Positions 18,682 to 26,683 of a stretch of DNA of 41,726 nt are shown here, piece after piece. The stretch is from Azohydromonas australica DSM 1124 (GTDB taxonomy: Bacteria > Pseudomonadota > Gammaproteobacteria > Burkholderiales > Burkholderiaceae_C), in contig NZ_AUMO01000078.1 of assembly GCF_000430725.1 (NCBI RefSeq), forward strand, positions 1-41,726, written 5' to 3'. Positions within the stretch are counted from its first letter, which is position 1, and each line of letters begins with the position of its first letter. The notes beneath the pieces are model-generated. The model was not told the DNA's origin. It did no database searches and saw only the letters and a list, made by a program, of their open reading frames with translations. The position numbers were made by a program, and so were the translations under genes.

Positions 18682-19328
18682 TAGCGGATGCCACGTGAGA
18701 GTCGCAGCGATCCCCACGAGCCCCATTGGCGCAGCCTCAAATCATGTCCGTCATGGACAGCCTGTTCACTACGGCCCTTCTTGGATTTCGAGTGCTTGAC
18801 CTCGGCAGGGCCAAGGGCAGGCGGAGCCTGGCCTTGACGAAGTTGAAGTCACCGCCACGCTCAAGGGCTCGGACACGGCAACGCCTTCGCCTGGCCTGCA
18901 GACCCGTCTGGCGGCGACGACCGATTGCGCCCATGGCGGCGCGACAGGGGTAGGGAGAACTTGAAAGCCCAGCTCACCTCGGTCTCTTTTCTTCACCGAC
19001 GAACCACTCGCCCTTCGACAAAGCAGCGATCAAAGGGGCTTCACACCGTCGGCAAGATGATGGAACGGTCGTAAGCCGGCCTGCCTGGTACAAATGCGTG
19101 CCGAGCCAGATATGTGCCCTGGCAAGACCGCTGGCTGGTTGCCGACGTTCGGGCTGCTATTGAGCTGTTACTGCCACTGTCCAAGCCGCTCCCTACGGGG
19201 CCATGCAGGTCGAAATCCGGCCCAACCGCAGGGCTGCCTCTCCGGCACCGTCTTCATTTGTGCAGTGATGCGAGACGACTGAAGGTCTCTGCTGAGCTCA
19301 CCGTCCCACTGCTTGCACAAGCACTGCC
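18682..19328. other. Gene-free stretch after pcaR
   Basis: There is no convincing coding sequence in either strand across about 650 bases. Short open frames here have arginine-, proline- or cysteine-rich translations typical of chance frames in GC-rich DNA. I saw no clear intrinsic terminator after pcaR. It separates the benzoate genes from the amide/mandelate region and may be a recombination join. Confidence 0.5.
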
Positions 19329-20156
19329 TTAGCTGACCGCCGTACGCCCGCAGGTTTGTCGTCGAGACTCCACCAGGGCCAACACGCGAGACGCCAACGC
19401 CGCTCGGTTCTGGGTCTGCAGCTTCTTGAAGGCATTGGCAAGATGGAAACGGACGGTCGGGTATCCCACTTCGAGCCGTTTCGCGATCTGTTTATCTGGG
19501 CAACCGCAGGCCACCAGCCAGGCCACCTCGGCCTCCCTCTGGCTGAGGTGCGCAGAGCGTTGCAGCACCTCCTCTGCACGTTCCGTGGCTGGCGACGTTG
19601 GGGCACTGTGGTTTTCCCAGTGCAAGCGCCCAAGTGCACCGGCTATCGCTGGCTCCACCATGCGCAGCAATTCGAGTTCGTTCTGCTCGAAGTTGCCGCG
19701 CTCACGCTGGCGGAAGACTCGGAAGTCGCCAACGCAGGTCTGTCGGTCGTAGAAGTAGACGTTGATGCCCCAGTGCATACGCTCAGGGCGAAGAAAGTCA
19801 TTGAAGAACTCGGTCTTCAACAGATCCTGCTGTGGCAGGACCTGGGTCACCAAGGTGGGGCGGCGGCGCTCCATCATGGGGAATGTCAATGGATCAATGA
19901 GCCTGTAGTAGCTGTCCCAGTTGCGCAGGCTGTCCACAGACATGTTCAAAGCCGTGAAGCGTTGGAACCGATTCAGTTCCCCGTTCCACACCATGGATAC
20001 GTACTGGTCTGCTCCAAGCAATTCAATTACCGGCAGTGCAAGCGCCTCGCGCAATGCGTCGCCATCAGTGGCCTCGGCAAGCAACCGGACCACGTCGCCA
20101 AGTGCCCTGGTTTGGGTAGTAGACAGATACATGGCAAGAGTGGAAGCAAGGTTCAT
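19329..20156 (-). CDS. LuxR-family transcriptional regulator
   Basis: The product has 275 residues from the ATG at 20156; a TTG six codons upstream would also keep the frame. The C-terminal LuxR helix-turn-helix is clear: LSQREAEVAWLVACGCPDKQIAKRL, then YPTVRFHLANAFKKL. The N-terminal part of about 190 residues looks like a GAF/PAS-like sensory domain rather than an acyl-homoserine lactone domain, and no luxI-type synthase is in the window. It is divergent from the exported amidase gene across about 270 bases, so it may control it. The ligand is unknown. Confidence 0.8.
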   Translation of the reverse strand: MNLASTLAMYLSTTQTRALGDVVRLLAEATDGDALREALALPVIELLGADQYVSMVWNGELNRFQRFTALNMSVDSLRNWDSYYRLIDPLTFPMMERRRPTLVTQVLPQQDLLKTEFFNDFLRPERMHWGINVYFYDRQTCVGDFRVFRQRERGNFEQNELELLRMVEPAIAGALGRLHWENHSAPTSPATERAEEVLQRSAHLSQREAEVAWLVACGCPDKQIAKRLEVGYPTVRFHLANAFKKLQTQNRAALASRVLALVESRRQTCGRTAVS

Positions 20157-20427
20157 GCAACTAGCGCAGCGCAATAGTAGGTTTTCTCATTCCTTGCACT
20201 TATCAGTGCAGACCCACCCCTAGCGATCTTGATAGGTGCTCGCCGGCGTGGCGGCTTCTACGCTCCGGCCCACATGGTGATCGCCGGTGATACTCATCGG
20301 CCGTGTTGCCAGAGAGGAGGCGCAAGGTCGCTTGTTGCAAGCCTGCAGCCCTGCTCATGGAAACCAGTCCAAGTCTTCGACGCGGCGGCCTTCTCAGACT
20401 TTCGATTCAGCATTTGACGGAGAACCT

Positions 20428-21999
20428 ATGAAGACAGCAGTATCGGGAACGAGCCGCCGGGGCTTTCTGAAGTCGACGGCGTTGCTTGCAGGGGTGCCCA
20501 GTATCGGCGTATCCCTTGGCGCGTGTGGTGGCGGCGATGACAACGACGGTGCCATGGATGATCAGCAAATGTTCAGCCTAACGGCATCCCAGGCAGTCGA
20601 TTCGATCGCCTCGGGTCAAATGACCGCCGAGGCCTATGTTCGGGCCCTCCTGTCGCGCGCACAAAGCCTGTCGAATCTTGGCGCTTTCATCACGCTGAAC
20701 GCGGACGGCGCGATCGCTGCGGCGAAGGCCATTGATGCAAAGCGCCAGGCGGGTCAACCACTCGGTGCCCTGGCCGGCTTGCCCATCGTGGTCAAGGACA
20801 ACATCAACACCAAGGACTTGCCTACCACCGGGGCGACTCCTGGCCTTGCAGGGTTCCGGCCTTCGGCCAATGCAGCCGTCTTGCAGCCCTTGCTGGATGC
20901 GGGCGCCATCATCATCGGCAAGGCCAACATGCACGAGCTCGCGTTCGGCATCACGAACACGAATTTCGCCCCCTTTGCGGGCGTTGCTCGAAACGCGTAC
21001 AAGAGCACGCACATTCCAGGCGGCTCCTCCGGCGGCAGCGGTGCGGCCATTGGCGCTCGAATCGTCCCTGCCGGCCTGGGAAGCGACACCGGGGGATCGG
21101 TGCGAATCCCTGCCGCGCTCAACGGCATTGCCGGCATGCGTCCGTCGGTAGGCAACGGTGGGGCAGAACGTCGCTACAGCGGCAAGGGCGTGATCCCGTT
21201 GAGCCATACGCGTGATACGGTGGGACCCATGGGGCGCACGGTTGCTGACATTGCGCTGCTGGATGCGGTAATCACCGGCACCAGCCGACCGGCACCGCTG
21301 CCGCTCAGGGGCCTGCGGTTCGGCATCCCAACGGCTTATTGGGACTTGGTCGACAACGAAGTCCTGGCCATGATGGAGGCCGCCAAGGCCAAGCTCGCTG
21401 CGGCAGGCGTGGTGTTCGTACAGGCGGAGCTGCCGAACGTGCGCGAACTTCTGGAGAAAACCGGTTTTCCGATCGTCCTGCATGAAGCAGGCGTCGATCT
21501 GCCCGTGTACCTTGCGGAAAGCGGCGCAACTGGAGTCACGGTTGCTTCCCTCGCCCAACAGGCTGCCAATCCCGAAGTTCGGTCTGCCTTCCAGGCGGTC
21601 GTGACGGACGCCTTTGGCCCGCAGTATCCGGACGCGCTGAACGTCTACCGGCCGCAGATGCGCGCGCTCTACGACAACTACTTCAGCAGCCAGGGCATCG
21701 ATGCCATCTTCTTCCCGACGACGCCTTTGCCCGCCGTCCCCATCGACCCGATCAAGGGTACGTCGACGGTAACGGTGAATGGCGGTGCGCCGCTCGACGA
21801 GTTCGAAACGTTCATCCGGAACTGCGATCCCGGGAGCACGACCGGCCTGCCGGGAATCACGCTGCCCATCGGACTGACGAAGGATGGACTGCCCGTGGGC
21901 ATGGCGCTCGACGGTCCGGTCGGCAGCGACCAGCGGCTGCTGTCCATCGGCATGTCCGCCGAAGCGCTGTTCGGGCTCCTGCCCGCACCCAACCTCTGA
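20428..21999 (+). CDS. Tat-exported amidase-signature lipoprotein (possible mandelamide hydrolase)
   Basis: The product has 523 residues from an ATG with GGAGA upstream. The N-terminus has a twin-arginine motif SRRGFLK (9-15), a hydrophobic stretch and a perfect lipobox LGAC (C33), so it should be exported folded and lipidated. The amidase-signature core has K123 (VVKDN), cis-serine S200 (GGSSGG) and nucleophile S224 (DTGGS). The family hydrolyses amides such as indoleacetamide or mandelamide. The adjacent convergent gene is mandelate racemase, which makes mandelamide the favoured substrate; this is inference. Most relatives are cytoplasmic. Confidence 0.85.
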   Translation: MKTAVSGTSRRGFLKSTALLAGVPSIGVSLGACGGGDDNDGAMDDQQMFSLTASQAVDSIASGQMTAEAYVRALLSRAQSLSNLGAFITLNADGAIAAAKAIDAKRQAGQPLGALAGLPIVVKDNINTKDLPTTGATPGLAGFRPSANAAVLQPLLDAGAIIIGKANMHELAFGITNTNFAPFAGVARNAYKSTHIPGGSSGGSGAAIGARIVPAGLGSDTGGSVRIPAALNGIAGMRPSVGNGGAERRYSGKGVIPLSHTRDTVGPMGRTVADIALLDAVITGTSRPAPLPLRGLRFGIPTAYWDLVDNEVLAMMEAAKAKLAAAGVVFVQAELPNVRELLEKTGFPIVLHEAGVDLPVYLAESGATGVTVASLAQQAANPEVRSAFQAVVTDAFGPQYPDALNVYRPQMRALYDNYFSSQGIDAIFFPTTPLPAVPIDPIKGTSTVTVNGGAPLDEFETFIRNCDPGSTTGLPGITLPIGLTKDGLPVGMALDGPVGSDQRLLSIGMSAEALFGLLPAPNL

Positions 22000-22010
22000 C
22001 ATCACTGGAC

Positions 22011-22049
22011 GGCCGCTGTCCTGACCCGTATCGGGGCAGGATAGCGGCC
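22011..22049. terminator. Hairpin between convergent amidase and mdlA genes
   Basis: Seventeen-base arms (22011-22027 and 22033-22049) pair with two imperfect positions around a 5-base loop. It lies between two convergent stop codons, so it probably ends transcription from both sides, although it has no T run. Confidence 0.6.
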
Positions 22050-22056
22050 TGCCCAC

Positions 22057-23139
22057 TCAGGCCGCGTAGCGGGCTACCGCGGCCTCGTCCCAGTCAATGC
22101 CGGTACCGGGCACGTCCGGCGCGATGGCCGAGCCGTCCTTGAAGGCCAAAGGCTCGCGCAGGATGGGCGCAGCCAGGTCCATGCGCTCCAGCCAGTGGGC
22201 CGTCGGGGTCACGCCCAGCAAGTGGACGCTCACTTCCTGGAAGATGTGGCTGGACATGGGAACGCCATGCGCCTGCGCCAGCGCCGCCGCCCGCAGCCAT
22301 CCGGTGACGCCGCCGATCTTCATCGCGTCGGGCATGGCTAGGTCGCAGGCACCAGCCTTCAGTGCCTTGGCCATCTCGTCCGGCCCGCACCAGTTTTCTC
22401 CCATCTGGATCGGCAAGGTAGAGGCGCCGCGCAGCACGGCGTGACCAGCCCAATCCTCCTGCAGCGTCGGCTCTTCCACCCATGCCACACCCTCACCCTG
22501 CAAGGCGTGGATACGCCTGCGTGCCTCGGGAATGGTCAAGCTCTGGTTGTAGTCCACCATCAGCTGCACACCCTCGCCCGCCGCACGGCGCAAGGCGCGA
22601 ATGACGCGCAAGTCCTCTTCCAGCGTGGCGTAGCCAATCTTGGTCTTGATTGCCTTGAAGCCCGCGTCGCGCGCGCCTTCGGCACGACGCACGCCCAGTT
22701 CCACGCCGTCCATGCTGTGGCTGTCGTAGGCCGGCACGGGCCGGCGCCGCCCGCCCAGCAGTTCCACCAGCGGCTTGCCATGCTGCACCGCCAAGGCATC
22801 CCACGCTGCCATGTCGATCCCGGCACAGGCCATCAACGCGATGCCGCTGCGCCCGAGCAGACGCAGCCTGCTGGCCAGCAATGCGTCGAGGTCGAAGGGC
22901 GACACCGGCTGTCGCTCAATGGCGCTGCCCAGCGCCAGAACCATCTGCCGTGTGGACTCCAGCGCCAGCGGGGTATAGGTGAAGACGTAAGAACGCCCCA
23001 CCAGGCCACCACTGGTTTCCATATCGATCAGCACCAGCGGCGCAGTGGCCACGATGCCGACGCTGGTCTTGACCGGGAACTCCAGCGGCACGTTGACGCC
23101 GCGTGCCTTGACGGCAGTGATAAGCAATGGTTCGGACAT
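22057..23139 (-). CDS. mdlA: Mandelate racemase
   Basis: This 360-residue enolase-superfamily enzyme interconverts R- and S-mandelate. Recalled catalytic residues of the Pseudomonas putida enzyme all appear here with a constant one-residue offset: K165 and K167 (KTKIG), metal ligands D196, E222 and E248, the D271/H298 dyad, and E318 (HWLER). The segments AYDSHS, VDYNQS, PDAMKIGGVTGW and PTAHWLER match that enzyme closely. I chose the ATG at 23139 because AGGAG lies six bases before it. It is the last gene of the iorAB-liv operon and follows livF by 14 bases. Confidence 0.93.
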   Translation of the reverse strand: MSEPLLITAVKARGVNVPLEFPVKTSVGIVATAPLVLIDMETSGGLVGRSYVFTYTPLALESTRQMVLALGSAIERQPVSPFDLDALLASRLRLLGRSGIALMACAGIDMAAWDALAVQHGKPLVELLGGRRRPVPAYDSHSMDGVELGVRRAEGARDAGFKAIKTKIGYATLEEDLRVIRALRRAAGEGVQLMVDYNQSLTIPEARRRIHALQGEGVAWVEEPTLQEDWAGHAVLRGASTLPIQMGENWCGPDEMAKALKAGACDLAMPDAMKIGGVTGWLRAAALAQAHGVPMSSHIFQEVSVHLLGVTPTAHWLERMDLAAPILREPLAFKDGSAIAPDVPGTGIDWDEAAVARYAA

Positions 23140-23153
23140 GAAGCTCTCCTTTT

Positions 23154-23936
23154 TCAAAGTCCTAAGTAAGCGGCCTGCACGCGCTCATCCCGCAGCAACT
23201 CCTGCGCGGGCCCTTCCAGCGTGACATTGCCGGTCTCCAGCACGTAGCCCCAGTCGGCAATCGATAGGGCTGCACGCGCGTTCTGCTCCACCATCAGGAT
23301 CGACAGTCCCTCTGCACGCAACTGCTGCACCACGTGGAAGATTTCGCGCACCAGTAGCGGTGCCAGACCCATCGACGGCTCGTCGAGCAGCAGCACCCTG
23401 GGCTCGCACATCAATGCCCGCGCGATGGCCAGCATCTGTTGCTGTCCGCCCGAAAGTCCACCCGCAGCCAGCTCGCGTTTCTCCTTGAGCACGGGAAACA
23501 GGGTGTACATGCGCTCCATGCGCTCTTGCACACCATCCCGTTTGGTGTAGGCCCCAAGCAGCAGGTTGTCCTGCACCGACAGCGGCCCAAACACCTGGCG
23601 GCCTTCAAGCACCTGTGCCATGCCGGCGCGCACCCGTGCGTCGGGATCCAGTGCCGTGACGTCCCGGCCATGCAGCCGCACGGTGCCCGCGCGGATGCCT
23701 TGCAGCCCGGAAATGGCGCGCAGCAGCGTAGTCTTGCCCGCGCCGTTTGCACCCACCAGGGCAACGAGTTGGCCAGGAAGCAACCGCAGGTTGGCACCGT
23801 GCAGCACATCAATGCGCCCGTAGCCAGCCACGAGGCTGCAAACTTCCAGCACCGGCTCCACCGTGCCTGCCGCGCCCAGGCCGTGCTGGACGGGTGCAGG
23901 CGTTGGCGTCGTACGCTTCGAAAGCGTCACTTCCAT
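23154..23936 (-). CDS. livF: Branched-chain-type ABC importer, ATPase LivF
   Basis: The product has 260 residues from the ATG at 23936. Walker A GANGAGKT is at 62-69, the signature LSGGQQQ, and Walker B LLLDEPS. The C-terminal ILMVEQNARAALSIADWGYVLETG is typical of LivF. There is an N-terminal extension of about 26 residues before the usual start. It should power uptake of the ligand bound by the LivK-like protein encoded in the same operon. The operon suggests an aromatic acid, not leucine. Confidence 0.92.
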   Translation of the reverse strand: MEVTLSKRTTPTPAPVQHGLGAAGTVEPVLEVCSLVAGYGRIDVLHGANLRLLPGQLVALVGANGAGKTTLLRAISGLQGIRAGTVRLHGRDVTALDPDARVRAGMAQVLEGRQVFGPLSVQDNLLLGAYTKRDGVQERMERMYTLFPVLKEKRELAAGGLSGGQQQMLAIARALMCEPRVLLLDEPSMGLAPLLVREIFHVVQQLRAEGLSILMVEQNARAALSIADWGYVLETGNVTLEGPAQELLRDERVQAAYLGL

Positions 23937-23946
23937 GGCTGCCTTC

Positions 23947-24693
23947 CTATTCCGTGCCGAGGTAGGCCGCAACCACCTCAGGATTGCTGCGCACTTGCTC
24001 AGCCGTGCCCTCCGCCAGCCTCCTGCCGTGGTCAAGCACCAGGATGTGGTCCGAGACGCTCATGACCATTTTCATGTCGTGCTCGACCAGCAGCACCGTG
24101 ATACCCGAGGCCGCAATGCGGCGGATCAGCTCGGCGATCTCGTGTGTTTCCGTGTCATTGAGACCAGCGGCCGGTTCGTCAAGCAACAGCAGCCGCGGGC
24201 GGGACGCCAACGCGCGTGCAATCTCCAGGCGCTTGAGCACGCCGAAGCTCAGCTGCGAGGCGTGGGCGTCGGCGTAGGCCCCCACGCCTACCTCGTCCAT
24301 CAGCTCGCGCGTGCGCTGGTGCAGCGTGCGGTCCGCACTTCGTGTCATGCCCAGCAGCGCCGGCAGCAGTCCACTTCTCGTGTGGAGGTGCGCACCCAGC
24401 GCCACATTTTCGCTGGCGCTCATGTTCATGCACACCTGCAGGTTCTGGAACGTGCGGCTCATGCCGCGTCGCGCGAGACGCTCAGGGTCCAATCCTGCGA
24501 CATCCTGGCCATCGAGCAGGATCCGGCCTGAGCTGGGCGTGTAGACACCGCTGAGCAGGTTGAACAGCGTCGTCTTTCCCGCTCCGTTGGGACCGATCAC
24601 CGAATGAACGGCTCCCTTGGTAACGTTGAAACTCACATCCTCCACCGCAGCCACGCCGCCGAAGGACTTTGATAGCGACTGGACCTGCAGCAT
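23947..24693 (-). CDS. livG: Branched-chain-type ABC importer, ATPase LivG
   Basis: The product has 248 residues from the ATG at 24693, which overlaps the livM stop by one base; a GTG one codon upstream is possible. Walker A GPNGAGKT is at 34-41, Q-loop SRTFQNLQ, and Walker B LLLLDEPAAGLN. The signature motif reads LSFGVLKRLEIARAL instead of the more usual L(P/S)YG(Q)QRR form. It is the partner of LivF. Confidence 0.92.
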   Translation of the reverse strand: MLQVQSLSKSFGGVAAVEDVSFNVTKGAVHSVIGPNGAGKTTLFNLLSGVYTPSSGRILLDGQDVAGLDPERLARRGMSRTFQNLQVCMNMSASENVALGAHLHTRSGLLPALLGMTRSADRTLHQRTRELMDEVGVGAYADAHASQLSFGVLKRLEIARALASRPRLLLLDEPAAGLNDTETHEIAELIRRIAASGITVLLVEHDMKMVMSVSDHILVLDHGRRLAEGTAEQVRSNPEVVAAYLGTE

Positions 24694-25628
24694 CACGGCC
24701 TCCGCTGTAATCTGAGGGCCAGCGATGGCACGAGACCCTTGGGCAGGAACATCATGGTCAGCATCAAGATCAGCCCGAAAAGGATCATTTCGTAGCCCTG
24801 CAGTCCACCCAGCAGCTGCGGCAGCAGCGTCAGCAAGGCCGCACCAAGCACGGCGCCGAACGTCGAGCCCATGCCGCCCAGCACCACCATGGTCGCCAGT
24901 TCCACCGAGTGCGTGAATGCAGACAGCGCGGGGCTGATGAAGCCCAGGTAATGCCCTGTCAGGCTGCCGGAGACGGAGGCAAAGACCGCCGACGCGACGA
25001 AGGCGCGTACCTTGAAGCTTCCGACATCCACGCCAGCAACGCGTGCCGCCACTTCCGAGCTGTTGAGGCCGCGCAACGCGCGCCCGGCCGGCGACTCGAA
25101 CAGGTTGAGCGACAGCACCACCGCCGCAAGCAACAGCACGGCAGCCAACACGTACCAGTGCAGCACCTTGGCGAACACGAAGCCCGCCACCATCAGCGGC
25201 GGCACCGGCACGCCGTCGGGCCCTCCGCTCCAGCTAACCTCGTTGATGAGCACCATGTTGACGATGATGCCCAGACCAAGCGTGGCCATGGTCAGCGGGT
25301 GTCCCTTGAGGCGCAGGATGGGCTTGGCGATGAGCCAGGCCACCAGCGCCGCACCCAGAGCGGCCACCGCGACGGACAGCAGCGGCGACCAGGCCAGGTG
25401 CTGCGTTGCCAAGCCGCTGCCGTAGGCACCGATGGCGACGAACGCGGCGTGCCCGATGCTGATCTGGCCGGCAAAGCCCATCAGCAGATTCAGGCCGATG
25501 ACGGCGACGGCGGCCAAGGCCACGCGCACCGCGATGTCCAGGGCGTAGTTGTTGGGCAGTACCAGCGGCAGCAGCAGCAGCACGGTCGCCAGCGCCAGCA
25601 GTCCGGGACGGGGAAGAAGATGCTTCAT
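24693..25628 (-). CDS. livM: Branched-chain-type ABC importer, permease LivM
   Basis: This 311-residue multi-helix inner membrane protein starts at MKHLLPRPG (ATG at 25628), overlapping the livH stop by one base. Landmarks are LNLLMGFAGQISIGHAAFVAIGAYGSG, GLGIIVNMVLINE and VVLGGMGSTFGAVLGAALLTLLPQLL, typical of LivM. The longer open frame upstream overlaps livH and is not family-like. Confidence 0.92.
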   Translation of the reverse strand: MKHLLPRPGLLALATVLLLLPLVLPNNYALDIAVRVALAAVAVIGLNLLMGFAGQISIGHAAFVAIGAYGSGLATQHLAWSPLLSVAVAALGAALVAWLIAKPILRLKGHPLTMATLGLGIIVNMVLINEVSWSGGPDGVPVPPLMVAGFVFAKVLHWYVLAAVLLLAAVVLSLNLFESPAGRALRGLNSSEVAARVAGVDVGSFKVRAFVASAVFASVSGSLTGHYLGFISPALSAFTHSVELATMVVLGGMGSTFGAVLGAALLTLLPQLLGGLQGYEMILFGLILMLTMMFLPKGLVPSLALRLQRRP

Positions 25629-26500
25629 CACACTCGCTCCGTGACGCGTGCGCCGAACAGGCCATGGGGCATGGCCAGCAGCACGACGATGATGAGGACG
25701 AAGGGGACGGCATCCTTGTAGGCCGAGGACACGTAGCCGGCAATGAGCGCTTCGAGCAGGCCGACGATGAGCCCGCCGACCACGGCCCCGAGCGGGCTGC
25801 CCAGGCCGCCCAGCGTTGCGGCAACGAAACCCTTCATGCCCAACATGAGCCCGATGTCGTAGACCGTGGTCGTGATCGGCGCAGCGACCACGCCAGCCAC
25901 CGCGCCCAGCAGCGCCGACAGGCCAAAGGACAGTTGCAGGATACGCGTGGTCGGGATGCCGACGGCACGGGCCGCGAGGCGGTTGGCCGCCACCGCCAGC
26001 ATGGCCTTGCCGCTCAGGGTACGGCGGAAGAACACCACGCAGGCTACGACCAGGAGCGCTGCCACGCCGCACATCCATAGACTTTGCGGAAGCACGTAGG
26101 CGCCCAGCACCTGCAGCGCCTCGTCGCCACTGAAGGCCGGCAGCGTGTGCTGGTTCTTGCCCAGTACCACCTGTACCACGCCCTGGATGAAGATCGAGGC
26201 GCCGATGGTGACGATGATCAGAGACACCGCGCTGGCCTCGCCAGCAGGCCGGATGGCCCAGCGGTAGAGTATGACGCCCACGAGCACGGTGCAGGCCACG
26301 CTCAGCACGATGGCCACACCGTAGGGCATGTTCGCTCCAAGCAGGGCTGCTGCGATCATGCCCCCGAGCATGAGAAAGTCACCCTGCGCGAAGTTGATGA
26401 CGCCGCTGGCGTTGTAGATGAGCGTAAAGCCCAGCGCTGCCAGCGCGTAGATGGCGCCGATGGTGAGGCCCGAGAAGACAAACTGCATCAGGTCGGACAT
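25628..26500 (-). CDS. livH: Branched-chain-type ABC importer, permease LivH
   Basis: The product has 290 residues from the ATG at 26500 (MSDLMQF), with AAGGAG seven bases upstream. Landmarks are GLTIGAIYALAALGFTLIYNASGVINFAQGDF and the C-terminal AATLGGLGSPLGAVVGGLIVGLLEAL. It forms the channel with LivM. The end of a mandelate dehydrogenase-like remnant overlaps its start, and the real ribosome-binding site lies inside that remnant. Confidence 0.92.
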   Translation of the reverse strand: MSDLMQFVFSGLTIGAIYALAALGFTLIYNASGVINFAQGDFLMLGGMIAAALLGANMPYGVAIVLSVACTVLVGVILYRWAIRPAGEASAVSLIIVTIGASIFIQGVVQVVLGKNQHTLPAFSGDEALQVLGAYVLPQSLWMCGVAALLVVACVVFFRRTLSGKAMLAVAANRLAARAVGIPTTRILQLSFGLSALLGAVAGVVAAPITTTVYDIGLMLGMKGFVAATLGGLGSPLGAVVGGLIVGLLEALIAGYVSSAYKDAVPFVLIIVVLLAMPHGLFGARVTERV

Positions 26501-26670
26501 GGCGCCGCTCCTTGAAAGCTCATGACGTGATGAGGACGGATGCCGGGCGGCTTGCTGGTGCCAATGAACCCCATGGCGCACTCGACTCCCGTGGCGGCGC
26601 CCACATGGTCGTAGACGAAGCGCGGCGGCCGCTGCCGGGCGCGGCAGCGGAGATCCTCGACGTTGAACAT
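26488..26670 (-). pseudogene. N-terminal remnant of an FMN-dependent 2-hydroxyacid dehydrogenase (mdlB/lldD type)
   Basis: A 60-codon frame begins at an ATG at 26670, with GGAG five bases upstream and 13 bases after the livK stop. Its first 30 or so residues, MFNVEDLRCRARQRPPRFVYDHVGAATG, match the N-terminus of the mandelate/lactate dehydrogenase family (pattern FNVEDxRxxAxxRLPRFVxDYxxGGA). The similarity then stops, and the rest of the family's roughly 350-400 residues is missing. It appears to be the scar of a deletion that removed most of a hydroxyacid dehydrogenase from inside the operon that carries mandelate racemase. It is visible only as a short frame, so the call rests on about 30 residues. 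Confidence 0.6.
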
Positions 26671-26683
26671 CGCCGCTCCAGCG

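Noticed and set aside
18682..19328. Several short frames on both strands after pcaR
   Set aside because: There is no ribosome-binding site, no motif and chance-like composition; none is worth calling a gene.
22057..23139. Suspected loss of the last catalytic glutamate in the mandelate racemase
   Set aside because: A first look aligned it with the later REP segment; counting shows that E318 in HWLER is the equivalent of the Pseudomonas E317, so the active site is complete.
24693..26078. A longer LivM reading from about 26078
   Set aside because: The extra N-terminal part overlaps livH out of frame and is Arg/Gly/His-rich; the start at 25628 is coupled to the livH stop and begins with a normal membrane segment.
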